The notes under the pieces are model-generated. The model did not search any database. It saw only the letters and a program-made list of their open reading frames with translations, and was not told the origin of the DNA. This document shows positions 1 to 9,910 of a stretch of 64,000 nt of DNA, piece after piece. The position numbers and the translations under genes are program-made. Position 1 is the first letter of the stretch. Each line of letters begins with the position of its first letter. The stretch is from Pycnopodia helianthoides (lineage: Eukaryota; Echinodermata; Asteroidea; Forcipulatida; Asteriidae): positions 999,501 to 1,063,500 of the forward strand of contig CM063250.1 in NCBI GenBank assembly GCA_032158295.1, written 5' to 3'.

Positions 1-1086
1 TCATCAACGATGGCGGCCAATGCAAGGAGTCTATACAAAGGGAAGGTGCAACATTCATTTTTGATTTAGTTCTTTTTGAACTTCAAGTTTTCAAGAAGTC
101 ACATTTAGTTCAATAAACAGTAGGTCCCTAATACTAAATAATACGAAGAATACATTTCTTGATCCATGTGTAAAGGAAAAAGTATGATAATTGGGCTTCG
201 CGGGGAGGATTTAATATGGAAAATTAGTCCAAGGACCTCTTGACATTTGTCAGTCCATGACCGCTGAGAAAAACTAGGCTAAATGGTGATAAATTTAAAA
301 AATGAAGCAACACCAGGCAAAAAACTTCAGCAATGCATGTAAGTACTTCTGTGACTACTTCTATATTTTATCTGATGATAATTTTTTGTTGAGAGTTTCA
401 AAAACCTAGAATGTATCATCACTTTGATGATGCAGAACTAGAATATGCAACAGAACAGGAGAAGAAATAAAAGGAAAAGGAAAAACAAATGATTAAGGAT
501 AGGCTAAATGAAGCAACCAAAAGAACAGAGTGAATTCTCTACAAGCTTTTTTTTTCTGGAATCTGTTAATTAAAGAAATAAGACAAAGTTTCAGTTGTGC
601 TGCATTCAGAAAATGGGGTTAGAAAGAATGAATTCAATGATAACTGGGTGGAGTTAGTTAAGTGCAAATGTAGAGACAACTGCTGGTGAATTTCAAGTGT
701 GTATTGTTTATGAACAGAACAGACAGTCTCCTAGAAACATGTGGAAACAAATCGAAAACGTTCCTTTTTAAGTTGGCTTAAAAGTGGTCTTCAAAATGGT
801 TGCCATGGAAATAAACGAACAAGTGTCAGCAAGAATTTTACAAAAAGGAATATTTTTTTATATTTTTATTTCAACAAAGTCTATTTCTGAGGATTTATAT
901 ACCTGTAACTAAACCGCTAGATATGTTGCATTTATTGACAATTATTTGAAGCACTTTAGTTTCAATAAAACCTCAATGGAGTTGGGATTGACCTTATATT
1001 TATTCACATGGCACAACATGAATATTCAAATTGAAGACATGAATATTTAACAAGGATGGAGTTTGGGGAGGGGCACAGGGCCTCAC
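1..1086 (-). other. Intron (partial), downstream of the 1087-1188 exon
   Basis: The sequence follows the donor at 1086-1085 and is open at the window edge. It is AT-rich. No further minus-strand exon with a phase-1-compatible acceptor is convincing. A plus-strand stretch at 414-533 looks protein-like apart from one stop (see findings) but matches nothing I recognise. Confidence 0.7.
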
Positions 1087-1188
1087 CTTCAGGAGAGTCA
1101 TCCATAATAATTGGTTTGCCGCCCTCAGCGTCTAGGATGTCCTCAAAGGATGGCAGGCCAGAGTGCCGTATTAGGATCACGCCTTCAT
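1087..1188 (-). CDS. PPP1R9A: Probable neurabin exon: conserved-looking C-terminal tail segment
   Basis: This 102-nt exon has acceptor CACTGCACAG|AT and donor GAAG|GTGAGG. Following the split Asp codon it encodes EGVILIRHSGLPSFEDILDA, then EGGKPIIMDDSPE, and leaves one base. Phase (2 in, 1 out) fits the preceding exon exactly. Coding support comes from an open frame, good splice sites and a protein-like mix of hydrophobic and acidic residues. I do not recognise this peptide in vertebrate neurabins, so it may be an invertebrate- or echinoderm-specific part of the region between the coil and the C-terminus. A degenerate set of CCAAT-containing repeats lies just upstream of it in the intron. Confidence 0.8.
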
Positions 1189-2302
1189 CTGTGCAGTGTG
1201 TTGAGGAGAGCTTTGATAATGTCTCATGTCTGACCAATCAAAAGCCCTATCTTTCTCATGAATACTAATTTGACATGAATATTCATAACCAATCCTAAGG
1301 TTGCCTTTTATCTCAGACAGTGATCGTGACCAATCAAAGACCAGGGTTTCCAACTTATGAATAATGATTAAGGAAACTATTCTTAACCAAGAATGGTTTC
1401 AGGTTAGACTGTTATATCTTCTGACCCAATCAAAGCAGTGAAATCTTTCTTATGAATAACATTGTGAATATTCATGAACAAGGAGGTTACTTTTGGCTAT
1501 TATTAATTTTTTTTAAACCATTGAAATCAAGTTGTTGTTGGTGCTGTTAATAACTGTTTCACATCGTAAATCAGCAGAAGCAAATCAGGAGAGAAGAACT
1601 TGGAAATGAAAACAGCAGTTGGAGAAAAATAAAACTGGTTAATTGTTAGCAAGATGCAACAGGCTTTCCAAAGTGCACAAGAAAACTTTGCAAATGCGCA
1701 ATAGAATCATTTGAATAAGAATCATTAAAAAAAATGATCACTCAATTATGAGGATCTTCTGATTTATGATTCATATTTATAATGAGAGACTGAGTCTTTT
1801 AGTGCACTGTATTTAAGTTCTAATTGTAGTTTGAGTCCCAGTCCAGCTAGTAGAGGTGATCGTGTCCTTCCGACACCTAGCAATACTTACCTTGTCCTTG
1901 TCCTAAGCCTTGGGCCCAGTTTACTCCGGCTTATAGTGTATGTAAATGAACCCAATTGTTCTTGACAAGAAATACAACAAAGTGTACCACTTCTCACCAT
2001 CACGGCAGCAGTTTTTATAATGATTGTGGAAGAGCAGTGACCTACCCCAGTGATTCGGGTTTCAGGAAGCACCCTCGCTACAAGTTTCTGCATGTTTTTG
2101 CACTGTAGGCTTACACTAGTCATTTGAATGAAAAGTGCTGTTGACACAGTATCTACAAAAACTGCCCTGTTTAGCTAACCTTGTAGGCTTACAAATGATG
2201 GAATCTGAGGGTTGTGTTTCTACGACTTATTCAAAGAAATTTATAATAAATATGTTTTTTTTTTCAGAGAGAAGACAACATTAAAAATCTGTTTCAAATT
2301 AC
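1189..2302 (-). other. Intron, 1.1 kb
   Basis: It lies between the 2303-2408 and 1087-1188 exons, with a GTAATT donor and a CACAG acceptor. The 1228-1515 part holds about three degenerate ~95-bp repeats with CCAAT boxes. Nothing else is recognised in 1515-2300. Confidence 0.8.
1228..1515. repeat. Degenerate ~95-bp tandem repeat with CCAAT boxes
   Basis: The phrase TGACCAATCAAAG or close variants recurs near 1230, 1326 and 1419. Each copy is followed by a (T)TATGAAT(A) phrase some 25-30 bp on. A perfect 12-bp palindrome ATGAATATTCAT sits at 1275-1286, with a near copy around 1469. The copies have diverged and the repeat boundaries are approximate. Confidence 0.6.
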
Positions 2303-2408
2303 CTCCATTATCCGGAGAGCTTGAGTCTTGATCGGCCTGAATCCCGTCTGATCCCTCCAGGCTGTTGCCCCTCCGAGAGTCAGCCAGTTTCAGCTCCAAC
2401 TCACGAAT
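2303..2408 (-). CDS. PPP1R9A: Neurabin exon: end of coiled coil and Ser/Asp-rich tail
   Basis: This 106-nt exon has acceptor TATATTGCAAG|A and donor GGAG|GTAATT. It encodes IRELELKLADSRRGNSLEGS, then DGIQADQDSSSPDNG, plus one base. IRELELKL continues the coil and aligns with the IRDLEAE segment that closes the vertebrate coiled coil. The rest is a polar, Ser/Asp-rich linker that is poorly conserved in the family. The single trailing G pairs with AT at the next exon to give Asp, which supports both boundaries. The acceptor AAG is less usual than CAG or TAG but is preceded by a T-rich stretch. Confidence 0.88.
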
Positions 2409-2650
2409 CTTGCAATATAACACCAAGATTGTCATTCATATGACAGGTGTAATTATGATTTTTTACAAAACAATCAAAATATTACTGCCCCGGGCCATGA
2501 CTGATCTATCACTATAGATCTAACAGTGTCATGGACTAGGTTTGGGTACCGGTAGTGTGACTTTAAAATCTCGCTCCAAAGCTTTTGGACAAGCTTGTAG
2601 AAACTATACTATCTAGTAATAACATTTACAATCATGAAATCTCTCTTTGA

Positions 2651-2740
2651 GTTTTGGCGGTTCTGAAAAGAACCGGTGGTGTGATAACTCAACGTTGTCA
2701 TCAATCTGCTCTGATTGTCTTCGATTTTCTTTGGGAGAAA
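2651..2740 (-). repeat. Fragment of the hairpin (foldback) repeat family
   Basis: It carries GGTTCTGAAAAGAACCGGTG, then CTCAACGTT and a diverged GATCA/CTGAT segment ending GTCTTC. These are the reverse complement of the core of the foldback element at 20903-21144. Confidence 0.6.
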
Positions 2741-2758
2741 GCTACCTCTGATTCACCA

Positions 2759-2975
2759 GGGCCCAAATACCATAAAGCTGGTAAGCACAAAACTTTGCCG
2801 CTAAGCACAGAAATATCTTGCTTAGCAGAAATGGATTACCAGTCAAATGCGGGTTATCAGCCAAATGCCATGTAATTTAGGTTGCTGCATCTGGTGCTCT
2901 GCTTTAACTTTTTCATTTCATGAACGAATCCGCTAAATAATAAATTATGCAGCACAGCTTTATGAAATCGGGCCC
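2759..2975. mobile_element. Inverted-repeat MITE-like element, GGGCCC-end family
   Basis: The ends are inverted copies: the left reads GGGCCCAAATACCATAAAGC and the right reads GCTTTATGAAATCGGGCCC. The interior has the ACCAGTCAAAT / TTACCAG segment seen in the other family copies. The length of ~217 bp with no coding capacity fits a non-autonomous DNA element. No transposase source is seen. Confidence 0.7.
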
Positions 2976-4184
2976 ACGCTACATTAATTTCCTCATAAGT
3001 ACCCAAGAAATTGTCCTTGGCTTTTTTCATTTCAGAGCTAATAAGTAAAGAAAAATGATTTATATTAAGCATAAACTTGAAGGCGACCAATTACGGTCTT
3101 CAGGTAAATGATCCATCATTGGACAACAGGGGCAGCTTCACTGGGCCTTTATATTGGCCCTTACAGATAATAATTAAAGCGCAGATTCATTAGTGGCTCA
3201 AAATAATGCTCTCCGGGACTGTCGACAGAAAACGAGCCTTGCTCATGATGTGACGTCACTGATGTAACAAAGAATGTGACCAAGAAGTCTGAATGTCATT
3301 GCTACCATTCAGGCAGTATACATGTACACACAATCTATTTTTTACATCCCTGTGGAGACATCTTTTGTTCTTTCCTTTAACCCTGTAGTTAACATCCTCT
3401 CGTAGACTTTGTACACAACATTCCTTGTGGAGCACCCCGATCTTTAGAATATCCTTATGGAGACCCTTTGTGTTCCATTTTTTGTTTTGTTTCTCGGTCT
3501 CCATAAGGTAGTGAAAATTAAAGCTATCGTACTAACACAAGAATTCTTACAATTTCTCTTTCCAGCAGTGACGTTACATGTAATACAGCATGAGTCAGAC
3601 TTGGTTTTGAGAGAGCAGTATTTTAATGTTAATAAATTAGATCAAAAGTGGAAAGTAACAGGTATATATTCAGTTGATTGGATTTAATTATTTATTAAAA
3701 GCAAATTTTGACAAGGCATAATTAATGGTCAAGGCAGTATGGCACAAATCTTGTGTGCTCCCAAATGGAGTTGAATAAGTTGCAGGAAGAATCAGTGTAC
3801 ACCAGTAGTGTGTTTGCATAGAACAGTTCCTCATTTGATTTGTACCATCAGTATGGAAACTATTTTTTACAAATTTTACCAATTTATATGAAAAGTTCTA
3901 CTCTTCCTATACAGAGTGATTTTCTAGACCTCTATCATGCTATGAACATCTTAGTATGGTTCCCAATACACACAATGGAAACGATAGTTTGAAGATAAGG
4001 TGAGGCTAGACTGGTCCCCTGTCTTTAAACCGCAAGTGTGATGTCAGATGTTCAGGCTAAGGTGAGGCTATCTTTGCCTGTCAGCCTCAGTCAAAACAGT
4101 CGTCTTTATCCCTGATGCATTTATCACACCTATTGAAATTGTCTGCCGTACCCACTGAATGATTCCAACAGGCCTCTTGTTACT

Positions 4185-4375
4185 GGGCAAGCTCTGTATT
4201 CTAGTGGTAAGACATCTTCTCTAGTATGGCGAGGGTCGTGGGTTCCAATCCCAACCGAGTAGTATGAGAGTGGATTGTTTTCCACAGGACTCAGGATTGC
4301 ACGTGTATTGACTGTACATTGCTGATCACACATCGGTTGTAGGGTCAAAATAATAACCTCTGTTTTGGGTAAAAC
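4185..4375 (+). mobile_element. tRNA-derived SINE-like element (different family from the 8.8 kb copies)
   Basis: An A-box-like TAGTGGTAAGA near 4201 is followed about 45 bp later by a B-box, GGGTTCCAATCCC, near 4240. This is the RNA polymerase III internal promoter spacing of a tRNA. The sequence then runs into a non-tRNA body. The tRNA part has no closing acceptor stem, so this is a SINE-type head and not a tRNA gene. Confidence 0.6.
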
Positions 4376-4598
4376 AATATGCCTGATAAAGATAAAGGTC
4401 TATTGGTGAAATGCCCACAAGACACTTTGAAAGTGTAGTTGGCAGCCGACATGCTACATAATGTCCCAGGTTGTTTATGCAGTTCTGAAGATGTACACAT
4501 TTCTGACAACAACAACTTTAACCGGCAAGTTAAAGCACTCCAGAAAGTTCCCCCACTATTTTTTCTTTCTAGAACTTACGGCAAACTTTCTTTCTTAC

Positions 4599-4695
4599 CT
4601 TTGCCTGTAATTGCATTTTTTCTCTCAGCTGCTTTTGTTCCATCTTCTCCTTCTCCTGTTTGAATTCATTCTCCTTGGTTTGAAACTCCTCCTCC
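4599..4695 (-). CDS. PPP1R9A: Neurabin exon: coiled-coil continuation
   Basis: This 97-nt exon lies behind TTTTTGATTGACAG|G and ends AAG|GTAAGA. After one base that completes the shared Lys codon it encodes EEEFQTKENEFKQEKEKMEQ, then KQLREKMQLQAK. The N-terminal KEEEF corresponds to the KELDF/KEIEF that follows the KKLIKD motif in vertebrate neurabin and spinophilin. The Lys/Glu-rich composition continues the coil without a helix breaker. It is too short for a typical ORF cut-off and was found by splice sites and reading-frame continuity. It ends in phase 0, matching the next exon. Confidence 0.93.
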
Positions 4696-4954
4696 CTGTC
4701 AATCAAAAACACAATTTGCATAACTCTACCTTCTTGTCAATTTCACCATAAAGGAATAACCACTTCTGTCCATCCATAAATATTTCCAAGAAAATCGAAG
4801 TGCTCCTTCCATGGCAATAAAAGCATCCAAGAAATTGAATTTCTTGACGTTAATCAAATTATCAAAGAAATGATAAATCTTCCCCTTCTTCAAGTAATCC
4901 AATAAATTCATATTTAATACCCACAAAAAACATTGCTCAACAATTTCATTAGAT

Positions 4955-5200
4955 GAGCACAGCGTACTGCTCTACTTCATTAGCTGAGCACAAATAACTG
5001 GCAAACTAGGCCGGTTATCGGTTTCTGCTAAGCCCAGTTTTTATGTGCTTAATACTTGCAATGAATTGGCCCATGTGCAGTGGAAGAATCCTGACCACCA
5101 AAGTTTTTTAAAGGGCTGACAACAAGCAGGGCACCAGTCACAAACTATCATATTATCACACAAATTTGGGCTGGTAACAAGACTCTGGTAAGTCAACTTT
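4955..5200. repeat. Diverged GGGCCC-end family sequence
   Basis: It contains GCAGGGCACCAGTCACAAAC and GGGCTGGTAACAAGACTCTGG, which match the interior phrases of the copies at 41146 and 50939. Nearby fragments (GCTGAGCACAAATAACTGGC; AATGAATTGGCCC) suggest two nested or broken copies. Confidence 0.5.
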
Positions 5201-6130
5201 GTCTGTGTACGGCAAACTCTCCCGCTTATGACTCTCTACAATTGTTCCAAGGATCCTTAGGCCATGTCACATGAGGCAAATGACAGGCAGCCAGTTCCAG
5301 GCAATCTCAGTCTGAAGAAAATTCAGTCACATTTCTAGTGTTCTCATTATTTTCTTGGGGATAGTGAGTACGGGCCCCTGCAGCTAGAATAATGTCTCTT
5401 GTGCTGCCCAAGTGTTCCTTGTGTATGCAGTGCAAAGTTGGTTACCTCCAAGATGCCTGGAAAAATCTCCAAGATCTTGAGATCTATGGAAAGCTTGATG
5501 ACCTGAGTTTTATTTACAGAGTCACAATTTCTTATTTTTTTTTTAAACTCTTGTCTCAATACGATAGATCTTTCATATGGCTAAGACCCAGCCCTAATTG
5601 GAGGAAATCATCCCGTCTCCCTGAGAATCTGACTATCAGTCCTGAATCAGTTTTGCGGTGACGTAAACACCGGGGCTAATTGTTTATGTGCGTCAGACAG
5701 GACGGGGGAGGGATAAGAGAAGCAAGAGGAATGGTCCAGCCGCTCGAGGTGATCTCAGACAAATTGAATGGTTGTCATGTTCAGGGAGGCAATGTTGGAG
5801 GAGCTATAAATAAACGAAAAGTTCAAGCCCCTTTTTCTTGGGCGGTGATCCAAAGAAGATTTTCTTTTCTTTTCTTTTTTTGGTGATGTGATGGATGAGG
5901 AAACAAGATTGAATCACATTCAGGAATTACTTGAGAGAAATGTTCAACACTTGAATAAAAAATGATATAAATTATGCAAAATCAATGATGAATGAGGTTT
6001 AGAAGTCAATTTTACAATGATGAAATGACTGCACAGTAGTTTGCAATCCACTAGTATGTTGCACTATTATGTCTGTGTGAGAATTTCTACCCGTACATTT
6101 AATGTGTCTGTTGGGAGTGTGATGTTCTTT

Positions 6131-6260
6131 GAGAGGTACAGCTATTAGGAGGGTATGCAAGGTTCCAGGGGAGGTACGGCTCTTAGGAGGGTATGCGAGG
6201 TTCCAGAGGAGGTACAGCTCTACGGAGGTATACAAGGAATCTATGGGTGGTACAGCCTTG
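6131..6260. repeat. 39-bp minisatellite, about 3.3 copies
   Basis: GAGGTACAGCT.TTAGGAGGG-type units start at about 6131, 6170 and 6209, with a decayed fourth at about 6247. The 39-bp period keeps one frame open for some 80 codons, but the predicted peptide is just the repeat. Confidence 0.75.
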
Positions 6261-6449
6261 TGGGGTCCTCACAACAACATCACAGCAAAGGACCCCACAA
6301 GGGAACCTCAATGGGAACAATGGATCCCACAAGAAAAATCTTTAGAAAAGGGAACAATTGAAGAACAATGACAGGACCCCTCAAACCTTATCTGTGAGGA
6401 AATAGTGTGTACCCATTGAAAACGAGGACTTTAACAAAAGGGACCCTGA

Positions 6450-6600
6450 TTTGAAAGAGTGAGGACATCCTAGCTTCGCTTTCGTGTACAAAATTAATGG
6501 AGACGTCTAAGAAAATAACTAAGTTCAAACAATGAGAGAACAGAGAGAAGTCCTGATTAACCTCTTCAACAAACTTGTTAGAGTGTATATTGTTTGTTGG
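6450..6600. repeat. Dispersed repeat (copy A)
   Basis: Gapped similarity to 14280-14430 includes CTTCGCTTTC.TGTACAAAA, AATGGAGACGTC, AAGTTCAAACAA and GAGAACAGAGAGAA. No terminal repeats or coding capacity are visible, so the class is unknown. Confidence 0.6.
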
Positions 6601-7328
6601 AAGAGGCTACAGGGAAGGGCTGGGTTATTAAAGTGTACAGGTGCGGTAAAAGAAAGTGTGTTTTTTTTCATGGTGGGTTGAAGTGTTGGGTTTAGCTGAA
6701 GTGTAGAGTAGGTTGGGGTTGAGAGAGTGGGATGGAGATGGCGCTGGCTGGGTTTGAAGCTGTGTGTGTGGGGGGTGAGTTTCAGTAATTAAGGTGGTGG
6801 TTTGGGTTTTTTAACGAGGCTGCTCAGGCTGCTTTAATTTGTGATGCCAGTTCTACTCAAAGGTGATTCTCAGTCAAGAATCGGAGATAATTGAAACAGA
6901 TGATCAAATGCAAAAGTGCTACAAATCAATCTTGTCAAAATCCGTATCAAATACCAAACCTTGCATGAGTTTTATATTACAACACTTTGATGGTACCGAC
7001 TGGGGAGCTTAAGTTGACTATCTACATTATCCTAAACTGCACTACATGGCCATTAATAATGCATATATCAATTTATTCTGTTGTGTTAGTACACACTGCT
7101 ACCAACCCTGAGGATAACCTGGCGCCAAAGCCCAAGGGATCCAATTCATGTCCCCATTGATATCTACTCAAATCAGCAGGGATAAGTTCACAATTTATTA
7201 GTACTTCTCTCTCATTCAGTCATCGGAAACCAATTGACATTTGGAGTTAATGATAACATAGGCCCCCTAACTTAAAGAAAAGTTGAGGAAAATTCAGCCG
7301 TACTTTGTTCAAAACGATAAAAAATACA

Positions 7329-7454
7329 GGCCTCAATTTCATGACGGTCCTTACCACCAAAATCTGCACTCAAGAGTACCCTGTGAAGTAATTCCATTGG
7401 TCTTAATTAATAAGTGCAGAGTTCCAGGTTTGCAGTGCTATGAAATTGGGTCCA
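7329..7454. mobile_element. Short inverted-repeat element, GGGCCC-end family
   Basis: The left end GGCCTCAATTTCATG and right end CTATGAAATTGGGTCC are inverted copies about 126 bp apart. The interior is reduced compared with the ~180-bp members. Confidence 0.55.
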
Positions 7455-8838
7455 CATGGAAACCAGGGAAAAGTTTGAGCATGTCTTTTTAAGTGCACTT
7501 TGGCGCTATATAAGATTACTTTATCATCTTATTCTCTCCACTTAAAAAAAATAAAAATAACAACAAGATATTTGATTGATGCACTAAAACATCCTCCTAC
7601 ATCTACCTAAAGAAGCTTGTACTATAGAACTTGACGGCTGCTATGTAGAATTTGAACTAAGACACCAAATTCTGTTGAGGCTTGTGACCTATTCTTGATC
7701 GACAATTTTGAGTCATTACAGGACTCCACAAAAATACACTCTTGTTAATTTTTGACATATTAGGCTCCAAGTCCACACCATTTCCTTTTTGTTCCCGATC
7801 TAGTCAAAGAGAGGACTGCAGGAAACTAGACCCAGTGGCTTCAAAGATGGCTCAGGTAATGAAGAGGTAAATATCAGAGTTCGTCAAGCCACAAAGAGCG
7901 ATGTTCCAGTTCATCACAAAAATAGTGGTCTTATTAAAAGGGAAGGTCAGATGTACAGCGGATACAATGTGACTACATGGCCGGCCGCGTATCAAGGCAG
8001 TTTGTAAGCCAACCCAGTTCCAGAGGAAGGAGGTAATTAGAGAAACAGGTCAAACATAAAACACTGAGAGACAAGACGAGGTCATAAAAAAGAGATCTAT
8101 TATTTAAAACATTTGGTTCCATGGTCAGCTTCAGTTAAAGAGTACAATGGTTAATAAATTACCCCAAATTACTTTTTGCAAATGTGTAAAACAACCCAAA
8201 CTTCTGAAATTACACATGATCACATTTCTTTTTCCGGGGCGTACAAAAGAGCTCTCTGCTTCCAACAATATGAATCAGAAATTCCATGTTGAAAATTCTT
8301 GTAAATGGAGCCAGGAGTTACCGCCAATTCAACATCAATCCAATAAAATGACTGTACAAATAGACATCTATGTATTAAAAATACATCAGAGGAATGTAGA
8401 TGATGGTTTGAAACATCCAGTGAACAATGCAGCTCTTGTTCTACAAATATTCCTTGCCCTTTTGAAAACAACAACAACATGAAGGGTAGAATAACTCCAC
8501 CTGTTTTCGTTAACATCAAGTAGGATTCATGTGAGGATAATTTTACATGATCTGAGATAGTTTGGGTGTTGAAACAGAATTATTCGAAGAATGTTTCTAA
8601 ATCCTATGAAAAATTTGAGGATTTTCACCAAAGTGTATCAATATGAGTCTCAGTTTGTAGTTTGTCTTGTAGGTAATCACATAAACAAGAATTCCGAAAA
8701 AATCACACTCTGTGAAAGCGAGATTATAATGGTTACATAGTGAAACATCAAGAATATTTGAATTTTTAATTTGTTTTGGGTAATGACCGTTGATTTATCA
8801 TTAATTTGGCTAATTTGATCGCATTTGATTTTGGATTT

Positions 8839-9080
8839 AACAAAGAAAAATTTACTAGAGTGGGACTTGAACCTGCGACCTCTGGATTAACATGCCAGTG
8901 CTCTACCAACTGAGCTATGAATTCCTATGTTCGCGGCCTCCTTACTTTGTCAATGTTTTTGTTGAGGTGCCAGTCAGAAGCTATTCCAACGTGTAATTGC
9001 CGACCAGCCAGTGATCACACCCAAGTTTACAATACAACCTGGGAAGCGGCAGCCAGGGGATCACCTTAAGGGGATGCGGC
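8839..9080 (-). mobile_element. tRNA-derived SINE-like element, copy 1
   Basis: Read on the minus strand, 8926 to 8857 has a tRNA-like form: A-box TAGCTCAGTTGGTAGAGCAC, anticodon arm with loop ATGTTAA (anticodon GTT), and B-box GGTTCAAGTCCC. The right-hand part (about 8945-9070) carries a body shared with the copies at 45488 and 47406, including GATCACACCCAAGTTTACAA and ATACAACCTGGGAAG. Outer sequences AACAAAGAAAAATTTAC and TTTGTCAATG..TTTGTT are roughly inverted. The acceptor stem is imperfect, so this is not a functional tRNA gene. Confidence 0.8.
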
Positions 9081-9152
9081 TTTTTAATTTCAAATGTCAA
9101 GTAATGAACCACAAGGGAAACTGACTGGGTGAATTTTAAATGGTTTCAGGTT

Positions 9153-9285
9153 AAACAAAGAAAAATTGACTAGAGCTGGATTTGAACCAACGACCTCCGG
9201 ATTAACATGCCGGCTCTCTACCAGCTGAGCTATCTAGCCCTATGTTGGCAGTCTCCTTATTTTGTCAATATCTTTGTTTTAAAAT
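9153..9285 (-). mobile_element. tRNA-derived SINE-like element, copy 2 (short)
   Basis: The tRNA-like head (minus strand, about 9242 to 9170) has TAGCTCAGCTGGTAGAG, anticodon loop ATGTTAA and B-box GGTTCAAATCC. It is bounded by AACAAAGAAAAATTGACTAG on the left and TTTTGTCAATATCTTTGTTT on the right, which are near-inverted. It lacks the downstream body of copy 1. It sits about 100 bp from the coiled-coil exon. Confidence 0.8.
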
Positions 9286-9383
9286 TACTGACGGATACTA
9301 AGCCAAAGCCAAAGACAAGTCTGTGGTTTTAAAACGGGTTGGTGTACAATTGGGCCCTGATGGGCTCCATCTTTAAGACTTAC

Positions 9384-9601
9384 TTGTTCTGCATGTCCTT
9401 GATGAGCTTCTTAGCCTTGTGGTACTTCTTATCCAGGATAGAGTACTGATTCTGGTTCTCTTCCAGGAGGCGTCGGACCTCCGTGATCTCCGATTGCGTC
9501 TTTTCCAGTTTGTCGTCCAGGAGGGCCAGCCGTTTGTCCTGGATCTCAATTTGGTGTTTGAGTCTCGTCTCTTCAGCTTCCCATCCCTGAGCTTGCATCA
9601 C
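9384..9601 (-). CDS. PPP1R9A: Neurabin exon: central coiled coil
   Basis: This 218-nt exon has acceptor CCCCCTATAG|G and donor AACAA|GTAAGTC. Its 72 codons begin VMQAQGWEAEETRLKHQIEI and end with NQNQYSILDKKYHKAKKLIK then DMQN. Heptad-like spacing of Leu/Ile with Glu, Lys and Gln shows a continuous coiled coil. LDKKYHKAKKLIKDMQNK is close to the hallmark LEKKYNKAKKLIKDFQQK of neurabin-1. In the family this region mediates homo- and hetero-oligomerisation and partner binding. The exon ends two bases into a codon that the next exon completes as Lys. If this intron were retained, the donor itself would create a TAA stop directly after ...MQNK, giving a product truncated in the coil (seen in sequence; biological use unknown). 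Confidence 0.96.
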
Positions 9602-9820
9602 CTATAGGGGGAAAGTGGGGAAAAAGAGAATACGGTTACACTCACTGTTGCATATTTTATCAAAGTGGTTTATACCTTAAGGTGTTTTTTCTGGTAATGA
9701 AGCTAAACCTTTAAGAATAAATTAATAAGTATGAACCATAAATGAATAAAAAGGCAGGAATAATATTTCACTGAATATAAAGCAAACCAGTATGAATTTG
9801 TTTTTAGTTTCTTTGAAGTA

Positions 9821-9910
9821 AGAAAATATAATTAGCTGTTGCAAACTGCTTTTTGCCTTCGAGAAAGACTCTGCTAGGGTCGAAAACGTCAGGCCACTAA
9901 CTATTTTCTT
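9821..9910 (+). repeat. Hairpin-bearing dispersed repeat, copy 1
   Basis: It contains TTAGCTGTTGCAAACTGCTT, GCCTTCGAGAAAGACTCTGC and TAGGGTCGAAAACGTCAGGC, shared with 42934-43043 and, inverted, with 25206-25342. The phrase GACTC-TGCTA-GGGTC can fold into a short stem-loop followed by GAAA(A)CG. Confidence 0.75.

Larger units (their letters stand above)
2409..4598 (-). other. Intron, 2.2 kb
   Basis: It separates the 4599-4695 and 2303-2408 exons. It contains a hairpin-family fragment near 2651-2740, a GGGCCC-ended inverted-repeat element at 2759-2975 and a tRNA-like element near 4185-4375. I see nothing recognisable in 2980-4130. Confidence 0.85.
4696..9383 (-). other. Intron, 4.7 kb
   Basis: It joins the 9384-9601 coiled-coil exon to the 4599-4695 exon (GTAAGT donor, GACAG acceptor). 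It contains diverged GGGCCC-family sequence at 4955-5200, a 39-bp minisatellite at 6131-6260, a dispersed repeat at 6450-6600, a short inverted-repeat element at 7329-7454 and two tRNA-type elements at 8839-9285. The intervals 5200-6130, 6600-7330 and 7460-8840 hold nothing I recognise. ORFs there are short and not protein-like. Confidence 0.85.

Noticed and set aside
8147..8519. Facing ORFs of 111 (+) and 99 (-) codons
   Set aside because: They overlap on opposite strands with no recognisable product, in intronic sequence without a splice context.
8857..8926. Functional tRNA-Asn gene (and similar calls at 9170-9242, 45502-45575, 47422-47494)
   Set aside because: The A and B boxes are intact but acceptor stems are weak and the anticodon arm is mismatched. 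All copies share extra flanking repeat sequence, so they are SINE-type elements.
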